64,000 nucleotides of DNA from Paradesertivirga superstes (GCF_037622515.1 NZ_JBBJCN010000002.1:620001-684000), one strand, 5' to 3'. Shown: positions 19,128 through 29,029, counted from the stretch's first letter. Translations and numbers: made by a program. The notes: generated from the letters alone by a model not told the origin.

Positions 19128-20192
19128 TCAGGCTGTTTTTTTATGTTTTTTTTCTTCTGCCAATTCAAGTTCCTGCTTATTTGCCTGGGGTTCTTCCTGT
19201 TCAAGAGATGCAATTTCCTCGAACTGCAATTTCACGTACATAGGAAAATGATCCGAGCCTGCTGCATCTAATTTTTTAATATAAATCAACTTAAAATCTG
19301 TTGAACAAAATACATGATCGAGCGGAAAACGCATAAAATGATGCTGAGCATGAAATGTATTAAAAAAGCCCCTTCCTTTCCGGGGATCTAATAAACCACT
19401 GGTTTTACAGAACAAGGACGTCGTATAGCTCCAGGCTACATCATTTAAATCGCCCATTACAATAACCGGAAGCTTATTATCCTTCGCCATATCGGCAATA
19501 AGCAATAACTCTTTATCCCTTTCGGTAGAGCGCGGATTTTCCTGTGGTACGGGAGGAGTTGGATGTACACAATACAACTGAACCTTCTGACCACAGTCCA
19601 ATACAGCAATTGTATGAATAGATGGTATATCTTTTTCCACTAAAAATTTAACCTTTGAATCGATCAGTTCAAACTTGGAATAGAGAAGCATCCCATAAGT
19701 ATTTTCCTGAGGCACCTTCACATGGTAGGGATAGTTCTCAATTAGTTCTGCAGTTGCCTTTTCCCACCACTTATCGGTTTCTAAAAGCAAAACAACATCA
19801 GGATCTGCATTGTAAATATTGGCCAGATAAGCTTTCGCCTGATGATTATATTGTAACACATTACCAGTCATTAAAGCTATACATTGCTCAGGAATATTTG
19901 ATTTTACATGAAGTACTTCCTTCCTGCTTAAAACAGTAAAAGGGTATATCTGGTAAAAAAGGTAGCCAAGATTCGCGAATAAAAACGCACTTATTGTATA
20001 GATTGTATTATCAGGCGATTTAACAACTAAGAACCCAGCCACAAGAAAAAGGAATAAGCAAATTAATAATTTCTGAAAACGAGGATACTCAAATACTCTG
20101 AATACCCAGTAATCGTTCCTGATCAATGGAATGAGGGACACAAGAATGAATAATACACTTAAAACTTCTACTAGAATTTTCAGTTCTGCCAT
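19128..20192 (-). CDS. membrane-anchored endonuclease/exonuclease/phosphatase-family protein
   Basis: This 354-residue protein has three N-terminal membrane helices (about 5-25, 40-60, 65-83) and then an EEP (Mg-dependent phosphoesterase) domain facing outward. Motifs are TGNVLQYN (Asn), LLLETDKWW (metal-binding Glu), CVHPTPPVPQENP (His), GDLNDVAWS (Asp/Asn) and the terminal GSDHFPMYV (catalytic Asp-His). It may cleave nucleic acids or phospholipids; the substrate is not evident. The lysine- and glutamate-rich tail is low in complexity. Confidence 0.85.
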   Translation of the reverse strand: MAELKILVEVLSVLFILVSLIPLIRNDYWVFRVFEYPRFQKLLICLFLFLVAGFLVVKSPDNTIYTISAFLFANLGYLFYQIYPFTVLSRKEVLHVKSNIPEQCIALMTGNVLQYNHQAKAYLANIYNADPDVVLLLETDKWWEKATAELIENYPYHVKVPQENTYGMLLYSKFELIDSKVKFLVEKDIPSIHTIAVLDCGQKVQLYCVHPTPPVPQENPRSTERDKELLLIADMAKDNKLPVIVMGDLNDVAWSYTTSLFCKTSGLLDPRKGRGFFNTFHAQHHFMRFPLDHVFCSTDFKLIYIKKLDAAGSDHFPMYVKLQFEEIASLEQEEPQANKQELELAEEKKHKKTA

Positions 20193-20470
20193 TAAAATAA
20201 AGCTTTAAGTAGTAACAAAAAAACACAGAATGTGTGTTAATTCGGAATTGATATTAGTTAAATTTCAATCAATCTTTGACTGTTTATGAAAATATATTCT
20301 GAAGAAGCTTTCATACGCTCAAATACATGGTTTAAATGAATAGCATATTTTAAAGCCTCTTCAGAATCTCTAAATAGGAGTATTAGTTACAACTTCAGTC
20401 TTTTTGGCCTCATACCGGGAGACTTATGACAATCCTGCACAAGCCGCCGGCAAAAGATAAAACGATTCCA

Positions 20471-20905
20471 TTACACTAACTTGGCTTCTAAACTCATTGG
20501 AACAGCAGATAAAGCTCTGCTAACCGGGCAACCTGCTTTTGCTGCGTCAGCAAACTTTAAAAACTCCTCTTCGGAGATACCGGGTACAGAGCCTGTTAAA
20601 TTTAACTGAATTGAAGTAATCGAAAAGCCGCCATCAGATGGCTCGATTTTCACACCTGCTTCAGTTTTTAATTCAGTCGGAGTAAAACCAGCTGCAGTTA
20701 ACTGAAAGCTTAAAAACATAGTAAAACAACCTGCATGTGCGGCTGCAATAAGTTCTTCAGGGTTTGTACCGGCTTTGCCGTCTTCATTTTCGAAGCGCGC
20801 CGAAGCAGAATAAGGTGTATTGCTTAGAACTCCGCTTGTAGAAGTTAATGAACCTTTACCCTCTTTACCTGTACCATTCCATACAGCTGATGATTTTCGT
20901 ATCAT
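20471..20905 (-). CDS. osmC: OsmC-family peroxiredoxin
   Basis: This 144-residue protein is of the OsmC family, which reduces organic hydroperoxides with two cysteines. Both are visible in AAAHAGCFTMFL and AKAGCPVSRALS. The N-terminal part (AVWNGTGKEGKGSLTS, EDGKAGTNPEELIAAAHAGC) is typical of the OsmC rather than the Ohr branch. It lies between the EEP gene and the APC permease and is probably monocistronic. Confidence 0.92.
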   Translation of the reverse strand: MIRKSSAVWNGTGKEGKGSLTSTSGVLSNTPYSASARFENEDGKAGTNPEELIAAAHAGCFTMFLSFQLTAAGFTPTELKTEAGVKIEPSDGGFSITSIQLNLTGSVPGISEEEFLKFADAAKAGCPVSRALSAVPMSLEAKLV

Positions 20906-21002
20906 ATTATAATTTAGTTTAAAAAGGAAATATATTGCTTTTTGAACAATATTCCAGCTTAGTGGTTTGAATTTAAAATAAATTAGTTAATTTCTTAAAG
21001 GC

Positions 21003-22379
21003 ATGCAAAACAAGCAGATTTTTGATGAGAAAACCGAACTGGAAAGAAAGCTTGGCCTTACCGAAACACTCTCAATAGTTATCAACCGTATAATCGGCTC
21101 AGGAATATTCAGAACTCCCGCACCTATTATGTTTATTACTGCGTCCGTAAGCATGTTTTATGGTGTTTGGATATTGGGTGGAATTGCTACCATCCTGGGT
21201 GCTCTGTGTTATGCCGAACTGGTGGCAATGATGCCGCGCTCGGGCGGACCATATGTATTTCTTAAAGCGGCATATCCTCCAGTTATTACCTTCTTACGTG
21301 GCTGGGCTATGTTTTTCGTATCAGAGACGGGGGCGATTGCTGCCGTGGCACTATTTTTCTCGGAAAATGCATTATCGGCAATAAATGCTGAAATTGGGGG
21401 TTTACAGGAGGGGATTTTAGCAATAGTCCTTGTTTTCCTGCTCACAGCAGCGAATTCATTTGGAATACAATTGAGCGGAGTGTTTCAAAATATTTTTGGT
21501 TTCTTAAAAGTAGGCTTGCTTATATCCATCATTGCTTTAAGCGTGTCGCACGGAATTGAGAAGCAGAATTTTGCTGATGCTGTAGACAAACCATGGAGCT
21601 GGGCGGGTATCATCTCTATTTTTACAGCATTGAGATATGGCTTTTTTGCATACAGCGGCTGGGAAGGTGCAACCTACGTTGCAGAAGAAGTAAAAAATCC
21701 TAGAAAAAACCTGCCCCTGTCTCTCTTTTTTGGAATTGGAATAGTGATGCTTTTATATCTTTTAATCAATACAGCTTATCTCAATCTCTTAGGACCCGAA
21801 GTTATGGGAGCTTCCAAAGGTGTTGCAATTGATTCGATGAAAGTTGTTTTAGGCTCGGCCGGTGGCCTGCTGGTAGCCGCCGCCATAATGATAAGTACAT
21901 TCGGGAATGTAAATACACAAATATTAGTTAAAAGCCGCACATGGTATGCTATGGCACGCGATAAATTATTTTTCAATGCGCTTTCGCGGATACATCCGAA
22001 ATTTAAAACACCGAACTACTCTATGTTTGCGCAAGCCGGGTGGGCCTCAATTTTAATTCTCTTAGCAACATTTGCCGAAAGTGCATACGAAGCTGTAATT
22101 GATTATTTCTCTTTTACCTCTTCTGTGTTTAATGTATTAACCTTCGCTTCTGTATACTTTTTAAGAAAAAAATACCCTGACATATTAAGACCTTATAAAA
22201 CCTGGGGCTATCCCATAACACTGATCATTGTACTCCTTATCCAGGCCACTTTTATGATTGTCACGCTCGTTACAGCTTTTATCCCTTCTTTACTTGGAAT
22301 TGCGTTAACTCTTAGCGGTTTGGTGTACTACCATTTTTCAGTTCCCGAAGAAATGAAGCGCAGCTCTACCCAATTATAA
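21003..22379 (+). CDS. APC-family amino-acid permease
   Basis: This 458-residue inner-membrane protein has about 12 helices. The first helix carries IINRIIGSGIFRTP (the unwound substrate-binding GSGI), helix 6 holds RYGFFAYSGWEGATYVAEEV, and PRSGGPYVFLKAAYPP lies in the first loop. This pattern matches the LAT/APC superfamily, proton-coupled or exchange transporters for amino acids. The substrate is unknown. The convergent TetR gene follows by 20 bp. Confidence 0.9.
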   Translation: MQNKQIFDEKTELERKLGLTETLSIVINRIIGSGIFRTPAPIMFITASVSMFYGVWILGGIATILGALCYAELVAMMPRSGGPYVFLKAAYPPVITFLRGWAMFFVSETGAIAAVALFFSENALSAINAEIGGLQEGILAIVLVFLLTAANSFGIQLSGVFQNIFGFLKVGLLISIIALSVSHGIEKQNFADAVDKPWSWAGIISIFTALRYGFFAYSGWEGATYVAEEVKNPRKNLPLSLFFGIGIVMLLYLLINTAYLNLLGPEVMGASKGVAIDSMKVVLGSAGGLLVAAAIMISTFGNVNTQILVKSRTWYAMARDKLFFNALSRIHPKFKTPNYSMFAQAGWASILILLATFAESAYEAVIDYFSFTSSVFNVLTFASVYFLRKKYPDILRPYKTWGYPITLIIVLLIQATFMIVTLVTAFIPSLLGIALTLSGLVYYHFSVPEEMKRSSTQL

Positions 22380-22399
22380 AAACACATGAAAAATTCTGG

Positions 22400-23077
22400 T
22401 TAAGTTTTTTTTATACTGGAGAAGATTAAACTTTCAAGAAATGAAATGATTAAGGATTCATCCTTACTATGTCCGAAATCTGTCAGAGCAGGAAGATTTT
22501 GCATATAAAATTTCTGAGAATGTGCCATATCAATAATAGTGCTCGATAATGAAAATGGAAACCTGTAATCCGCATTATACTCTTCAACATATCCCGCAAC
22601 CCGCGCACATAAATCTTTAAAAGGCTTAAAAAATCTGGCTTTATTATCTTCTGTTACATGTTTTGTAAGATATGATTTTGCTCCTTCAGCCATTACTATT
22701 TCATACAAAAGCTTTTCATCAATATATGTCGTTGTCATATCATCCTCCACCGGGGCAGAAAGTAGTCTTATCGCAATCTTTATTTTCTCTTCAGGATCTT
22801 TTATGTTATTCGTTTGAAATATCAAACGATATTCCTGCCAGCTCCAATACCAGTCTACTATATATAGAAGCAAACGATGCTTATTCTCAAAATAGCGATA
22901 GATACTTGCCTCAGCTGTGCCTATTTCAGCAGCCAACTTCTTAAACGTGAATACTTCAAAACCCATTTTATGGATAAGTACAATCCCATGTTGAATTATT
23001 TTTTTCCCTAATTCTGATTCCTCAGGATTACGCAAAAAAAGTTTCTCATTGATATTGAATTTTAAAGAAAGCTCCAT
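22400..23077 (-). CDS. TetR/AcrR-family transcriptional regulator
   Basis: This 225-residue regulator has an N-terminal helix-turn-helix at about 35-75 (GFEVFTFKKLAAEIGTAEAS, then IYRYFENKHRLLLYIVDWY) and a helical ligand domain after it. It is transcribed towards the APC permease and away from the SulP remnant and carbonic anhydrase genes, so the target may be either side. No operator was picked out. Confidence 0.9.
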   Translation of the reverse strand: MELSLKFNINEKLFLRNPEESELGKKIIQHGIVLIHKMGFEVFTFKKLAAEIGTAEASIYRYFENKHRLLLYIVDWYWSWQEYRLIFQTNNIKDPEEKIKIAIRLLSAPVEDDMTTTYIDEKLLYEIVMAEGAKSYLTKHVTEDNKARFFKPFKDLCARVAGYVEEYNADYRFPFSLSSTIIDMAHSQKFYMQNLPALTDFGHSKDESLIISFLESLIFSSIKKT

Positions 23078-23178
23078 ATTCTGTTATAATGACACAAATG
23101 TAACTATATTTTTATTGATAGTAATACTATTATAATATATATTATTACTATGTTTGTCGAAACAATTTGTATCAATGA

Positions 23179-23286
23179 ATGGAAAATCTATTCAAAAACA
23201 TTAAAAACGGCTTACCGGCTAGTATTGTCGTGTTCTTTGTGGCAGTACCCATTGGCATAGAAGTAGAAACAATAGGCTTAAATTAA
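23179..23286 (+). pseudogene. SulP anion transporter remnant
   Basis: An ATG-started frame of 35 codons reads MENLFKNIKNGLPASIVVFF, then VAVPIG, then a short unrelated tail IEVETIGLN and a stop. The first 26 residues match the N-terminus of Bacteroidota SulP transporters, which are normally near 500 residues and commonly precede a beta-carbonic anhydrase as here. The rest of the gene is missing, so this appears to be an internal deletion. Too short for transport; it may still be translated. Confidence 0.7.
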
Positions 23287-23304
23287 ATAACCAGCGAAAA
23301 CAAA

Positions 23305-23973
23305 ATGAAAACATTAACAAAAGAAATGCAGGCATCATTAACGCCGCAAAAAGCAACAGAACTTTTAATTGATGGGAATAAACGGTTCGTAAACAATTTA
23401 AAATACAATCGCAACTTATTGCAGCAGGTAAACGAAACCTCCGGCGGACAACATCCTTTTGCCATAGTTTTGAGTTGTATTGATTCACGCACTTCGGCAG
23501 AATTAATTTTTGATCAGGGACTGGGAGACATTTTCAGTGCGAGAATTGCCGGCAACATAGTAAATGAAGATATACTGGGAAGTATGGAATTTGCATGCAA
23601 AATTGCAGGAGCAAAGGTAATTGTAGTTCTTGGACATACCAAATGCGGTGCGGTAAAAGGTGCCTGTGATGATGTTAAATTAGACAATCTAACTATTTTG
23701 CTGGAAAAGCTTAAACCAGCCGTAAATGCTGAAACAACAGTATCAAATAACCGTAATTCGGCCAATTCAGAGTTCGTGGAAAAAGTCGCGGCGCTCAATG
23801 TCAAACTGACCATGGAAAAAATAAAGGAGAAAAGCCCTCTGCTAAACAAAATGATTGAAGAGAATGAAATTGCCCTTATTGGAGGAATGTATAATGTAGA
23901 CACAGGAATTGTTGAATTTTATGACCCATATAATGCTGTGAACCCAGTAAAGGTCGAAACAGAGGTTAATTGA
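23305..23973 (+). CDS. beta-class carbonic anhydrase
   Basis: This 222-residue cytoplasmic zinc enzyme interconverts CO2 and bicarbonate. Zinc ligands and the catalytic dyad are visible: Cys58 in SCIDSR with Asp60 and Arg62, and His111 with Cys114 in GHTKCGAV. The N-terminal MKTLTKEMQASLTPQKATEL is typical of Bacteroidota beta-CAs. It lies 18 bp downstream of the SulP remnant and 15 bp upstream of the DUF2490 gene, so the three look like one operon. Confidence 0.93.
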   Translation: MKTLTKEMQASLTPQKATELLIDGNKRFVNNLKYNRNLLQQVNETSGGQHPFAIVLSCIDSRTSAELIFDQGLGDIFSARIAGNIVNEDILGSMEFACKIAGAKVIVVLGHTKCGAVKGACDDVKLDNLTILLEKLKPAVNAETTVSNNRNSANSEFVEKVAALNVKLTMEKIKEKSPLLNKMIEENEIALIGGMYNVDTGIVEFYDPYNAVNPVKVETEVN

Positions 23974-23988
23974 AATGACTTTATTAAA

Positions 23989-24714
23989 ATGACATTAAGA
24001 AAAGCTCATGTAAAATCATCCCTTAAAAAGATTCTGATGATAGGATTTCTTTCATCAGGTCTTTCTGCATTCTCGCAAGGCAAAACTATCCCCAATATTG
24101 GAAACTGGACCATGTTTTTCGGACAAGTACGCTTCCATGATAAATGGAGTATTCATGCAGAAGTTCAAAATCGTGACTTTGGAATTATTTCGGAACCCGA
24201 ACAGATTTTATTGCGCAGTGGCATTAACTATCATCTTTCCAAAAATGCAATAGTTACAGCAGGTTATGGCCTGATTACAAACTATGCATTTGATGAGGAA
24301 ACCTTTCAGTCCCCATCGGTATCCGAGAACCGCGGCTGGCAACAAATTCTACTTCGAAATAACCTTGGCAGATGTTTTTTTGAGCATCGCTATCGTCTTG
24401 AACAAAGATGGATAGAATCAAAGGATAACAAGCGATACCTGGACAGGATAAGGTACCTGATGCGGGTTTCAGTTCCACTTAACTCTAAAATAATAGAGAA
24501 AAATACTATTTTTCTAAGTTTTTATGACGAGGCGTTCATTCATCTTTCTTCCACACCTTTCGATAGAAACCGATTATATGGAGCTTTCGCCTGGCAAATT
24601 GCGCCAAACGCGAATATTCAACTCGGGTATCTGGCTCAAACAGTGAATAATAACACAAAAAGCTATTTGCAAACAGCCGTAAATTATACACTTGACCTAA
24701 GAAAAAATGAATAG
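23989..24714 (+). CDS. DUF2490 outer-membrane-type protein
   Basis: This 241-residue protein has a signal peptide (IGFLSSGLSAFSQG, likely cut before QG) and then alternating aromatic beta strands with GNWTMFFGQVRFHDKWSIHA and FFEHRYRLEQRWIE. It is the DUF2490 family, predicted as a small beta-barrel of the outer membrane. It is 15 bp after the carbonic anhydrase, and this pairing suggests a link to bicarbonate or anion flow, but that is inference. Confidence 0.82.
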   Translation: MTLRKAHVKSSLKKILMIGFLSSGLSAFSQGKTIPNIGNWTMFFGQVRFHDKWSIHAEVQNRDFGIISEPEQILLRSGINYHLSKNAIVTAGYGLITNYAFDEETFQSPSVSENRGWQQILLRNNLGRCFFEHRYRLEQRWIESKDNKRYLDRIRYLMRVSVPLNSKIIEKNTIFLSFYDEAFIHLSSTPFDRNRLYGAFAWQIAPNANIQLGYLAQTVNNNTKSYLQTAVNYTLDLRKNE

Positions 24715-24756
24715 AATTCAGTAACACCAGGCAAAACCAGTTAGCCCACTGCGAAC

Positions 24757-24975
24757 TTATTTTTTCATAGTTTTTAAAGGCGTCAGCAAATACTCGAGAC
24801 CGTTTAATTTAATTTCATACATAGTAGCAAGAAGGATTCCCAGCTTACCAGCCGGGAATCCTTTTTGATGAAACCATACGAGATAGCTTTCCGGGAGGTT
24901 ACAGATCAAACTTCCCTCATATTTTCCAAAAGGCATTTTCATGCTCACTAATTGCATCAGAATTTCCGGATCCAT
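24757..24975 (-). CDS. DUF3820-family small protein
   Basis: This is 72 residues from ATG 24975 (MDPEILMQLVSMKMPFGKYE); a TTG two codons upstream is less likely. The MPFGKYEG, LPESYLVWFHQKGFPAGKLG and NGLEYLL segments match DUF3820, sometimes labelled a putative quorum-sensing-regulated virulence factor. The function is unproven. It is convergent with DUF2490. Confidence 0.85.
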   Translation of the reverse strand: MDPEILMQLVSMKMPFGKYEGSLICNLPESYLVWFHQKGFPAGKLGILLATMYEIKLNGLEYLLTPLKTMKK

Positions 24976-25049
24976 CCTCAAACTTACATAAAATCATTTT
25001 TTTAAGATCTTCAATAAGGATCCTCTAATTATCTTCTGATATATTTTTA

Positions 25050-26726
25050 TTATAATTTACTGAAATATCTGGACGCCAGTTGAGAATCATGACCATAAAT
25101 ATCTTCGTAAAACTGTACATGTCCGCTCGCATCAGCCTTGGCTGTAAAATACAGAAGATATACAGGTAATTTTTCTTTTACCGGAACATATTTTTCCTTC
25201 CTTGTACTAATTTGATTCATAATATTAGACTGATCCCAACCAGAGACATTTCTCAATAAATATGTTGCCAGCTCCAGAGGTCTTTCCACCCTCACGCATC
25301 CATGACTGAAACCACGTTTAGCCTGACTAAATAATTCATCATGTGGCGTATCGTGCAGGTAAATATTATTCTCGTTAGGGAATATGAATTTCACATCTCC
25401 CAGATCATTTTTGGGGCCTGGCCTTCTTCTCACAATATAGCCAAATCCATCCGTCCCCGCCTGACTCCAGTCTACAGACGAAGCACTTACCGGACTACCT
25501 TTATCAGTAACAACCTCCATGTCCATCCTGTCAAGAAATCCGGGATCGCTCATAGCTTTCGGCGCGATTTCATCCCGCAAGATGTTCGGAGGAATGTTCC
25601 AGTAAGGTGATAACACCACATATTCAAGCCTGTCACTGAAAATAGGAGTTTCATGAAGTGTTTTCCCTACAATTACGTTCATGCTCATTACTTCCTTAGA
25701 GTTTTCAATCACATGCAGCTTGTATTCCGGAATATTCACAAAAAGGTAACTTGGCTCAAAGCTTTTTGGAATCCAGCGCCATCTTTCCATATTAATAATA
25801 ATCTGGCGGATTCGATTTTGAACAGGAACATTTAAAAGTTTGACGGTAGAAGGGCCAATATTCCCATCCGGATTCTGCCCGTGAAGCACCTGAAACTTCT
25901 TTACTGCGCTAACCAGATTGGGCCCATATACAGTACTATCTGCTGAAACGGCGGAATCTTGATCTTTAGGTAGGAAATCCTGAAGCCTCTTGTTAAGTAC
26001 GGCAACAACAGGAGAACTTTGTCCGGATTTCAGCCTGGTATTTTCCGGTATAACCGGCCACCCTCCTGCTTTTTGAATCTGCCGATAATGTGCCAACGCC
26101 TTTTTCAGATTAGAGTATTCCGGGTGTAAAGGCTGAAATTCCGCATAAGGGTATTTACTTTTTCTCGCCCCTAATAAAGTAAGCAATGCCTTATGAAGCT
26201 TAATTTTATTCCGTTTCACATCCCATTCAACCCCTTTATTCTCCCGCGGCACAACAAGCCCGCGGTAATAGTCATCAGCAAAGTTAAAATAGGTTGCAGA
26301 CAAGGCAATATCTAATTTCTTCTCCAGGTCATTAAATTTCGCTGTATCTTTTTTGGCCTCATCAAGCTCTTTGAGTTTTTCGTCCAGGTTAAAAAGCTGA
26401 TAGTCTTTCGGGTCTAAACCCTCTTCATCCGATTTATTAATAACACTGAACATTTTTTTAGCCTGTGGAACAAGCTCGTGGTTTTTGAACCAGCCCAGGG
26501 TGAATTTCCTTTCCTTATAGAATTTTTTTGCCCAGTCAAGGTGCTCTTTAAATTCCGGATCAGATTTCATGTAATTGGTAATGTATACACTATCCAAAGT
26601 GGGCTGATCGCCCAATGTTACCTTGTTTTTACAGCTGCTGACGGCAAGGAAAAGAAAAATGAATGCGATAATATAAAAACCTTTATTTGAAAATCCGGTC
26701 ACTTTACCTAACAGTTTTGTACTCAT
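25050..26726 (-). CDS. L,D-transpeptidase lipoprotein (YcbB type)
   Basis: This 558-residue lipoprotein has a signal ending AVSSC and then the large helical scaffold of YcbB-type enzymes (about 60-230). A peptidoglycan-binding domain follows (AVKKFQVLHGQNPDGNIGP, about 265-290), then a YkuD catalytic domain with the nucleophile in FSHGCVRVERP (Cys near 476). It cross-links or modifies peptidoglycan in the periplasm. Strong likeness to 6561-7691 in the catalytic part (EYVVLSPYWNIPP against EQVVFSPYWNIPE; both PGPKN and HDTP) makes them paralogues. Confidence 0.9.
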   Translation of the reverse strand: MSTKLLGKVTGFSNKGFYIIAFIFLFLAVSSCKNKVTLGDQPTLDSVYITNYMKSDPEFKEHLDWAKKFYKERKFTLGWFKNHELVPQAKKMFSVINKSDEEGLDPKDYQLFNLDEKLKELDEAKKDTAKFNDLEKKLDIALSATYFNFADDYYRGLVVPRENKGVEWDVKRNKIKLHKALLTLLGARKSKYPYAEFQPLHPEYSNLKKALAHYRQIQKAGGWPVIPENTRLKSGQSSPVVAVLNKRLQDFLPKDQDSAVSADSTVYGPNLVSAVKKFQVLHGQNPDGNIGPSTVKLLNVPVQNRIRQIIINMERWRWIPKSFEPSYLFVNIPEYKLHVIENSKEVMSMNVIVGKTLHETPIFSDRLEYVVLSPYWNIPPNILRDEIAPKAMSDPGFLDRMDMEVVTDKGSPVSASSVDWSQAGTDGFGYIVRRRPGPKNDLGDVKFIFPNENNIYLHDTPHDELFSQAKRGFSHGCVRVERPLELATYLLRNVSGWDQSNIMNQISTRKEKYVPVKEKLPVYLLYFTAKADASGHVQFYEDIYGHDSQLASRYFSKL

Positions 26727-26824
26727 TTTGAATATTTGTTAATTATTGATTAAACGTTTAAAAGGATTAATGTTTTTAATCCGATACTTATTTCTTATAC
26801 TTTTATCTTGCAAAAAGGATAATT

Positions 26825-27529
26825 ATGGATGTTTTCGGAAGTGCCTTAGTTGATCAGTTCAATAATGATGCCGCAGAGATTCTATGGTTGCATAATTCGT
26901 ATGATGAACCGGAAGAAATGCCTGTTGATATCTTTTTCAGGAACGAATCAGAAATGCCTGATTTGGAACTATTCGCACTAAAACAATGCAAAGGCAAAAT
27001 CCTCGATATAGGAGCTGGAGTTGGCAGTCATTCATTAATACTTCAGCGAAAGGGTTTTGAAGTTGCAGCTCTCGAACTTTCGTCACTGGCCTGCTCCATT
27101 ATGAAACAAAGGGGTGTAAAACATATAATAAATAACGACATCTTCTCCTATCAGGAAGAAAAATTCGATACCCTCCTATTATTAATGAACGGAATCGGAA
27201 TTGCGGGAAACATGAAAAAAATCCCTGTATTTCTTGAGCAGTGTAAGAAATTATTGAAGGAAGGAGGTCAGATAATTTTTGATTCATCAGACATATCTTA
27301 TTTATATGAAGGAAACAACCTTCCCGAAGAAAATTATTTTGGCGAAGTTTCATATCAATACGAATACAAGGGTGTAAAAGGTGAATGGTTCGACTGGGTA
27401 TATATTGACAAAAATCTTCTGACCAGCATTGCCAAGCAATTCGGGTTTATTTGTGAGATTATTTTTGAAGATGGACACGATCAATATCTGGCAAAATTTA
27501 CTCCTCAAATTAAATACGATTTTTTGTAA
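26825..27529 (+). CDS. class I SAM-dependent methyltransferase
   Basis: This 234-residue protein has the Rossmann methyltransferase fold. Motif I is ILDIGAGVGSHSLILQRKGF (SAM binding), followed by the acidic strand-2 end VAALELS and motif IV-like LLLMNGIGIAG. The substrate cannot be read. The start gives a normal-looking N-terminal extension of about 55 residues. It lies just upstream of the response regulator operon (65 bp), but no functional link is clear. Confidence 0.88.
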   Translation: MDVFGSALVDQFNNDAAEILWLHNSYDEPEEMPVDIFFRNESEMPDLELFALKQCKGKILDIGAGVGSHSLILQRKGFEVAALELSSLACSIMKQRGVKHIINNDIFSYQEEKFDTLLLLMNGIGIAGNMKKIPVFLEQCKKLLKEGGQIIFDSSDISYLYEGNNLPEENYFGEVSYQYEYKGVKGEWFDWVYIDKNLLTSIAKQFGFICEIIFEDGHDQYLAKFTPQIKYDFL

Positions 27530-27594
27530 CCTTTTTGCCGTTTTTACGATAAAGAAAGAGTTAACTCTAATTCTATCTTAAACAATCTCTCAAT

Positions 27595-27951
27595 ATGAAA
27601 ATACTTATAGCAGATGATGATCTTTTGATGCTAAGAACACTTGAATTCAGGCTAAAGAAAGACGGTCATACGGTTTTTTCGACAAGAGATGGAAGAGAGG
27701 CCTTATCCCAAATTGAACAAATAGGGCCAGATCTAATTATCACAGATTTAATGATGCCCTTTACATCCGGAATGGAAATAGTTGGCTTTGTCAGACAAAT
27801 GGATGGTAAAAGAATACCCATAATTATTCTATCTGCTATGGGTCAGGAGAATGTGGTTCTTGAAGCGTTTCAGCTTGGTGCCGATGATTATTTAACTAAA
27901 CCATTTAGTCCGAATGAGTTATCTGTAAGGGTACGCCGATTTATGGCCTAA
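27595..27951 (+). CDS. response regulator, first gene of the GT2 operon
   Basis: This 118-residue single-domain receiver has the acidic pocket ADDD, the phospho-acceptor Asp in LIITDLMMPFTSG, IILSAMG with the switch Ser, and the conserved Lys in LTKPFSP. It lies 7 bp before the HEAT-repeat gene, which overlaps the glycosyltransferase gene. It probably tunes polysaccharide synthesis by protein contact, but no cognate kinase is in the window. Confidence 0.9.
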   Translation: MKILIADDDLLMLRTLEFRLKKDGHTVFSTRDGREALSQIEQIGPDLIITDLMMPFTSGMEIVGFVRQMDGKRIPIIILSAMGQENVVLEAFQLGADDYLTKPFSPNELSVRVRRFMA

Positions 27952-27958
27952 ATTTTGA

Positions 27959-29029
27959 ATGATAACACCCGCTCATCTTCTTTTCATAACAATCTTTCTC
28001 ACAGCTTTAATGCTGGTGCTTTTAGTTATAATATCCTTCACCTTACTGATTAAAAATAAAGGAACCAAGGAAAAAAACATATGGTTGCCTAAGGTAAATT
28101 TGCTCATTACCAAAGCAATCTTTTTTGAAGCAGAAGATGAAAGCGCCCAGCTGATACCAATACCCCCAAGGATAAAAAAACTGCTTACTAATCAACGCTT
28201 CAGACAGCTATTGATAGATGAGCTTGTTATAAGCAGTAAAAATCTGGCTGGAGTTGCCTCAGAAAATCTTTTAAAGCTTTATTCTCAACTTGAATTGTAT
28301 AAAGACTCTGAAAAGAACTTAAATCATTTCAGCTGGTATAAAAAAGTCAAAGCCATCCAGGAACTTTCGGCCATGAAGCTTGTGGGGTTTTCCAATACAC
28401 TTTATGAATTAACCAATCATAAAAATGAATTCATCCGGATGGAAGCCCAAACAAGTATTGTAAAATTTCATGGCTTTGAAGGTCTAAGCTTTTTGAATGA
28501 AATCAGGTATCCAATTTCAGAATGGCATCAGATTCATTTATTAAAAGAACTATCAGCTGTTTCATCAAGCGATTTTAAAGGTATTGAAGCATGGTTAAAA
28601 TCACCGAACGATTCGGTGATAATTTTTGCGTTAAAGCTTTCAGCTTCCTACCACCAATTTCACGTATATGATCAAATTATAGGGTGCTTAACGCATTTCA
28701 ACCCCAAGGTTCGTTTACAGGCAATTAATTGCCTTAAAGAAATCTACGAAGATACTACCGCCTTGCATTTGATGAAGATTTATATAAATGAAGCCAAAAC
28801 ACACCAGCTTGCCATACTATCAGCTCTTCGTGAAATAGCCTCACATCAAAGTACATCCTTCCTGCAAAAACAATTAAATTCAGGAGATAATCAAATAAAA
28901 TTAGCAGCAGCGCGTGCTCTCCTTAACTGTGGCGAAGAAGGTCTTAAAATCATTGACAAGCATCCCGGCGCTTCTCAGTATCCATTAAATGAGATTTTTA
29001 AGCAAATTAAAATGGAAAGTAAAAAATGA
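27959..29029 (+). CDS. membrane-anchored HEAT-repeat-like protein
   Basis: This 356-residue protein has one N-terminal membrane helix (about 8-32) and a cytoplasmic helical-repeat region (about 120-340) with HEAT-type pairs such as KVKAIQELSAMKL, FIRMEAQTSIVKFHGFEG and KVRLQAINCLKEIYED. It overlaps the glycosyltransferase gene by 4 bp (ATGA) and follows the response regulator by 7 bp. It may be an adaptor between the regulator and the synthase; this is inferred from order and fold only. Confidence 0.8.
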   Translation: MITPAHLLFITIFLTALMLVLLVIISFTLLIKNKGTKEKNIWLPKVNLLITKAIFFEAEDESAQLIPIPPRIKKLLTNQRFRQLLIDELVISSKNLAGVASENLLKLYSQLELYKDSEKNLNHFSWYKKVKAIQELSAMKLVGFSNTLYELTNHKNEFIRMEAQTSIVKFHGFEGLSFLNEIRYPISEWHQIHLLKELSAVSSSDFKGIEAWLKSPNDSVIIFALKLSASYHQFHVYDQIIGCLTHFNPKVRLQAINCLKEIYEDTTALHLMKIYINEAKTHQLAILSALREIASHQSTSFLQKQLNSGDNQIKLAAARALLNCGEEGLKIIDKHPGASQYPLNEIFKQIKMESKK

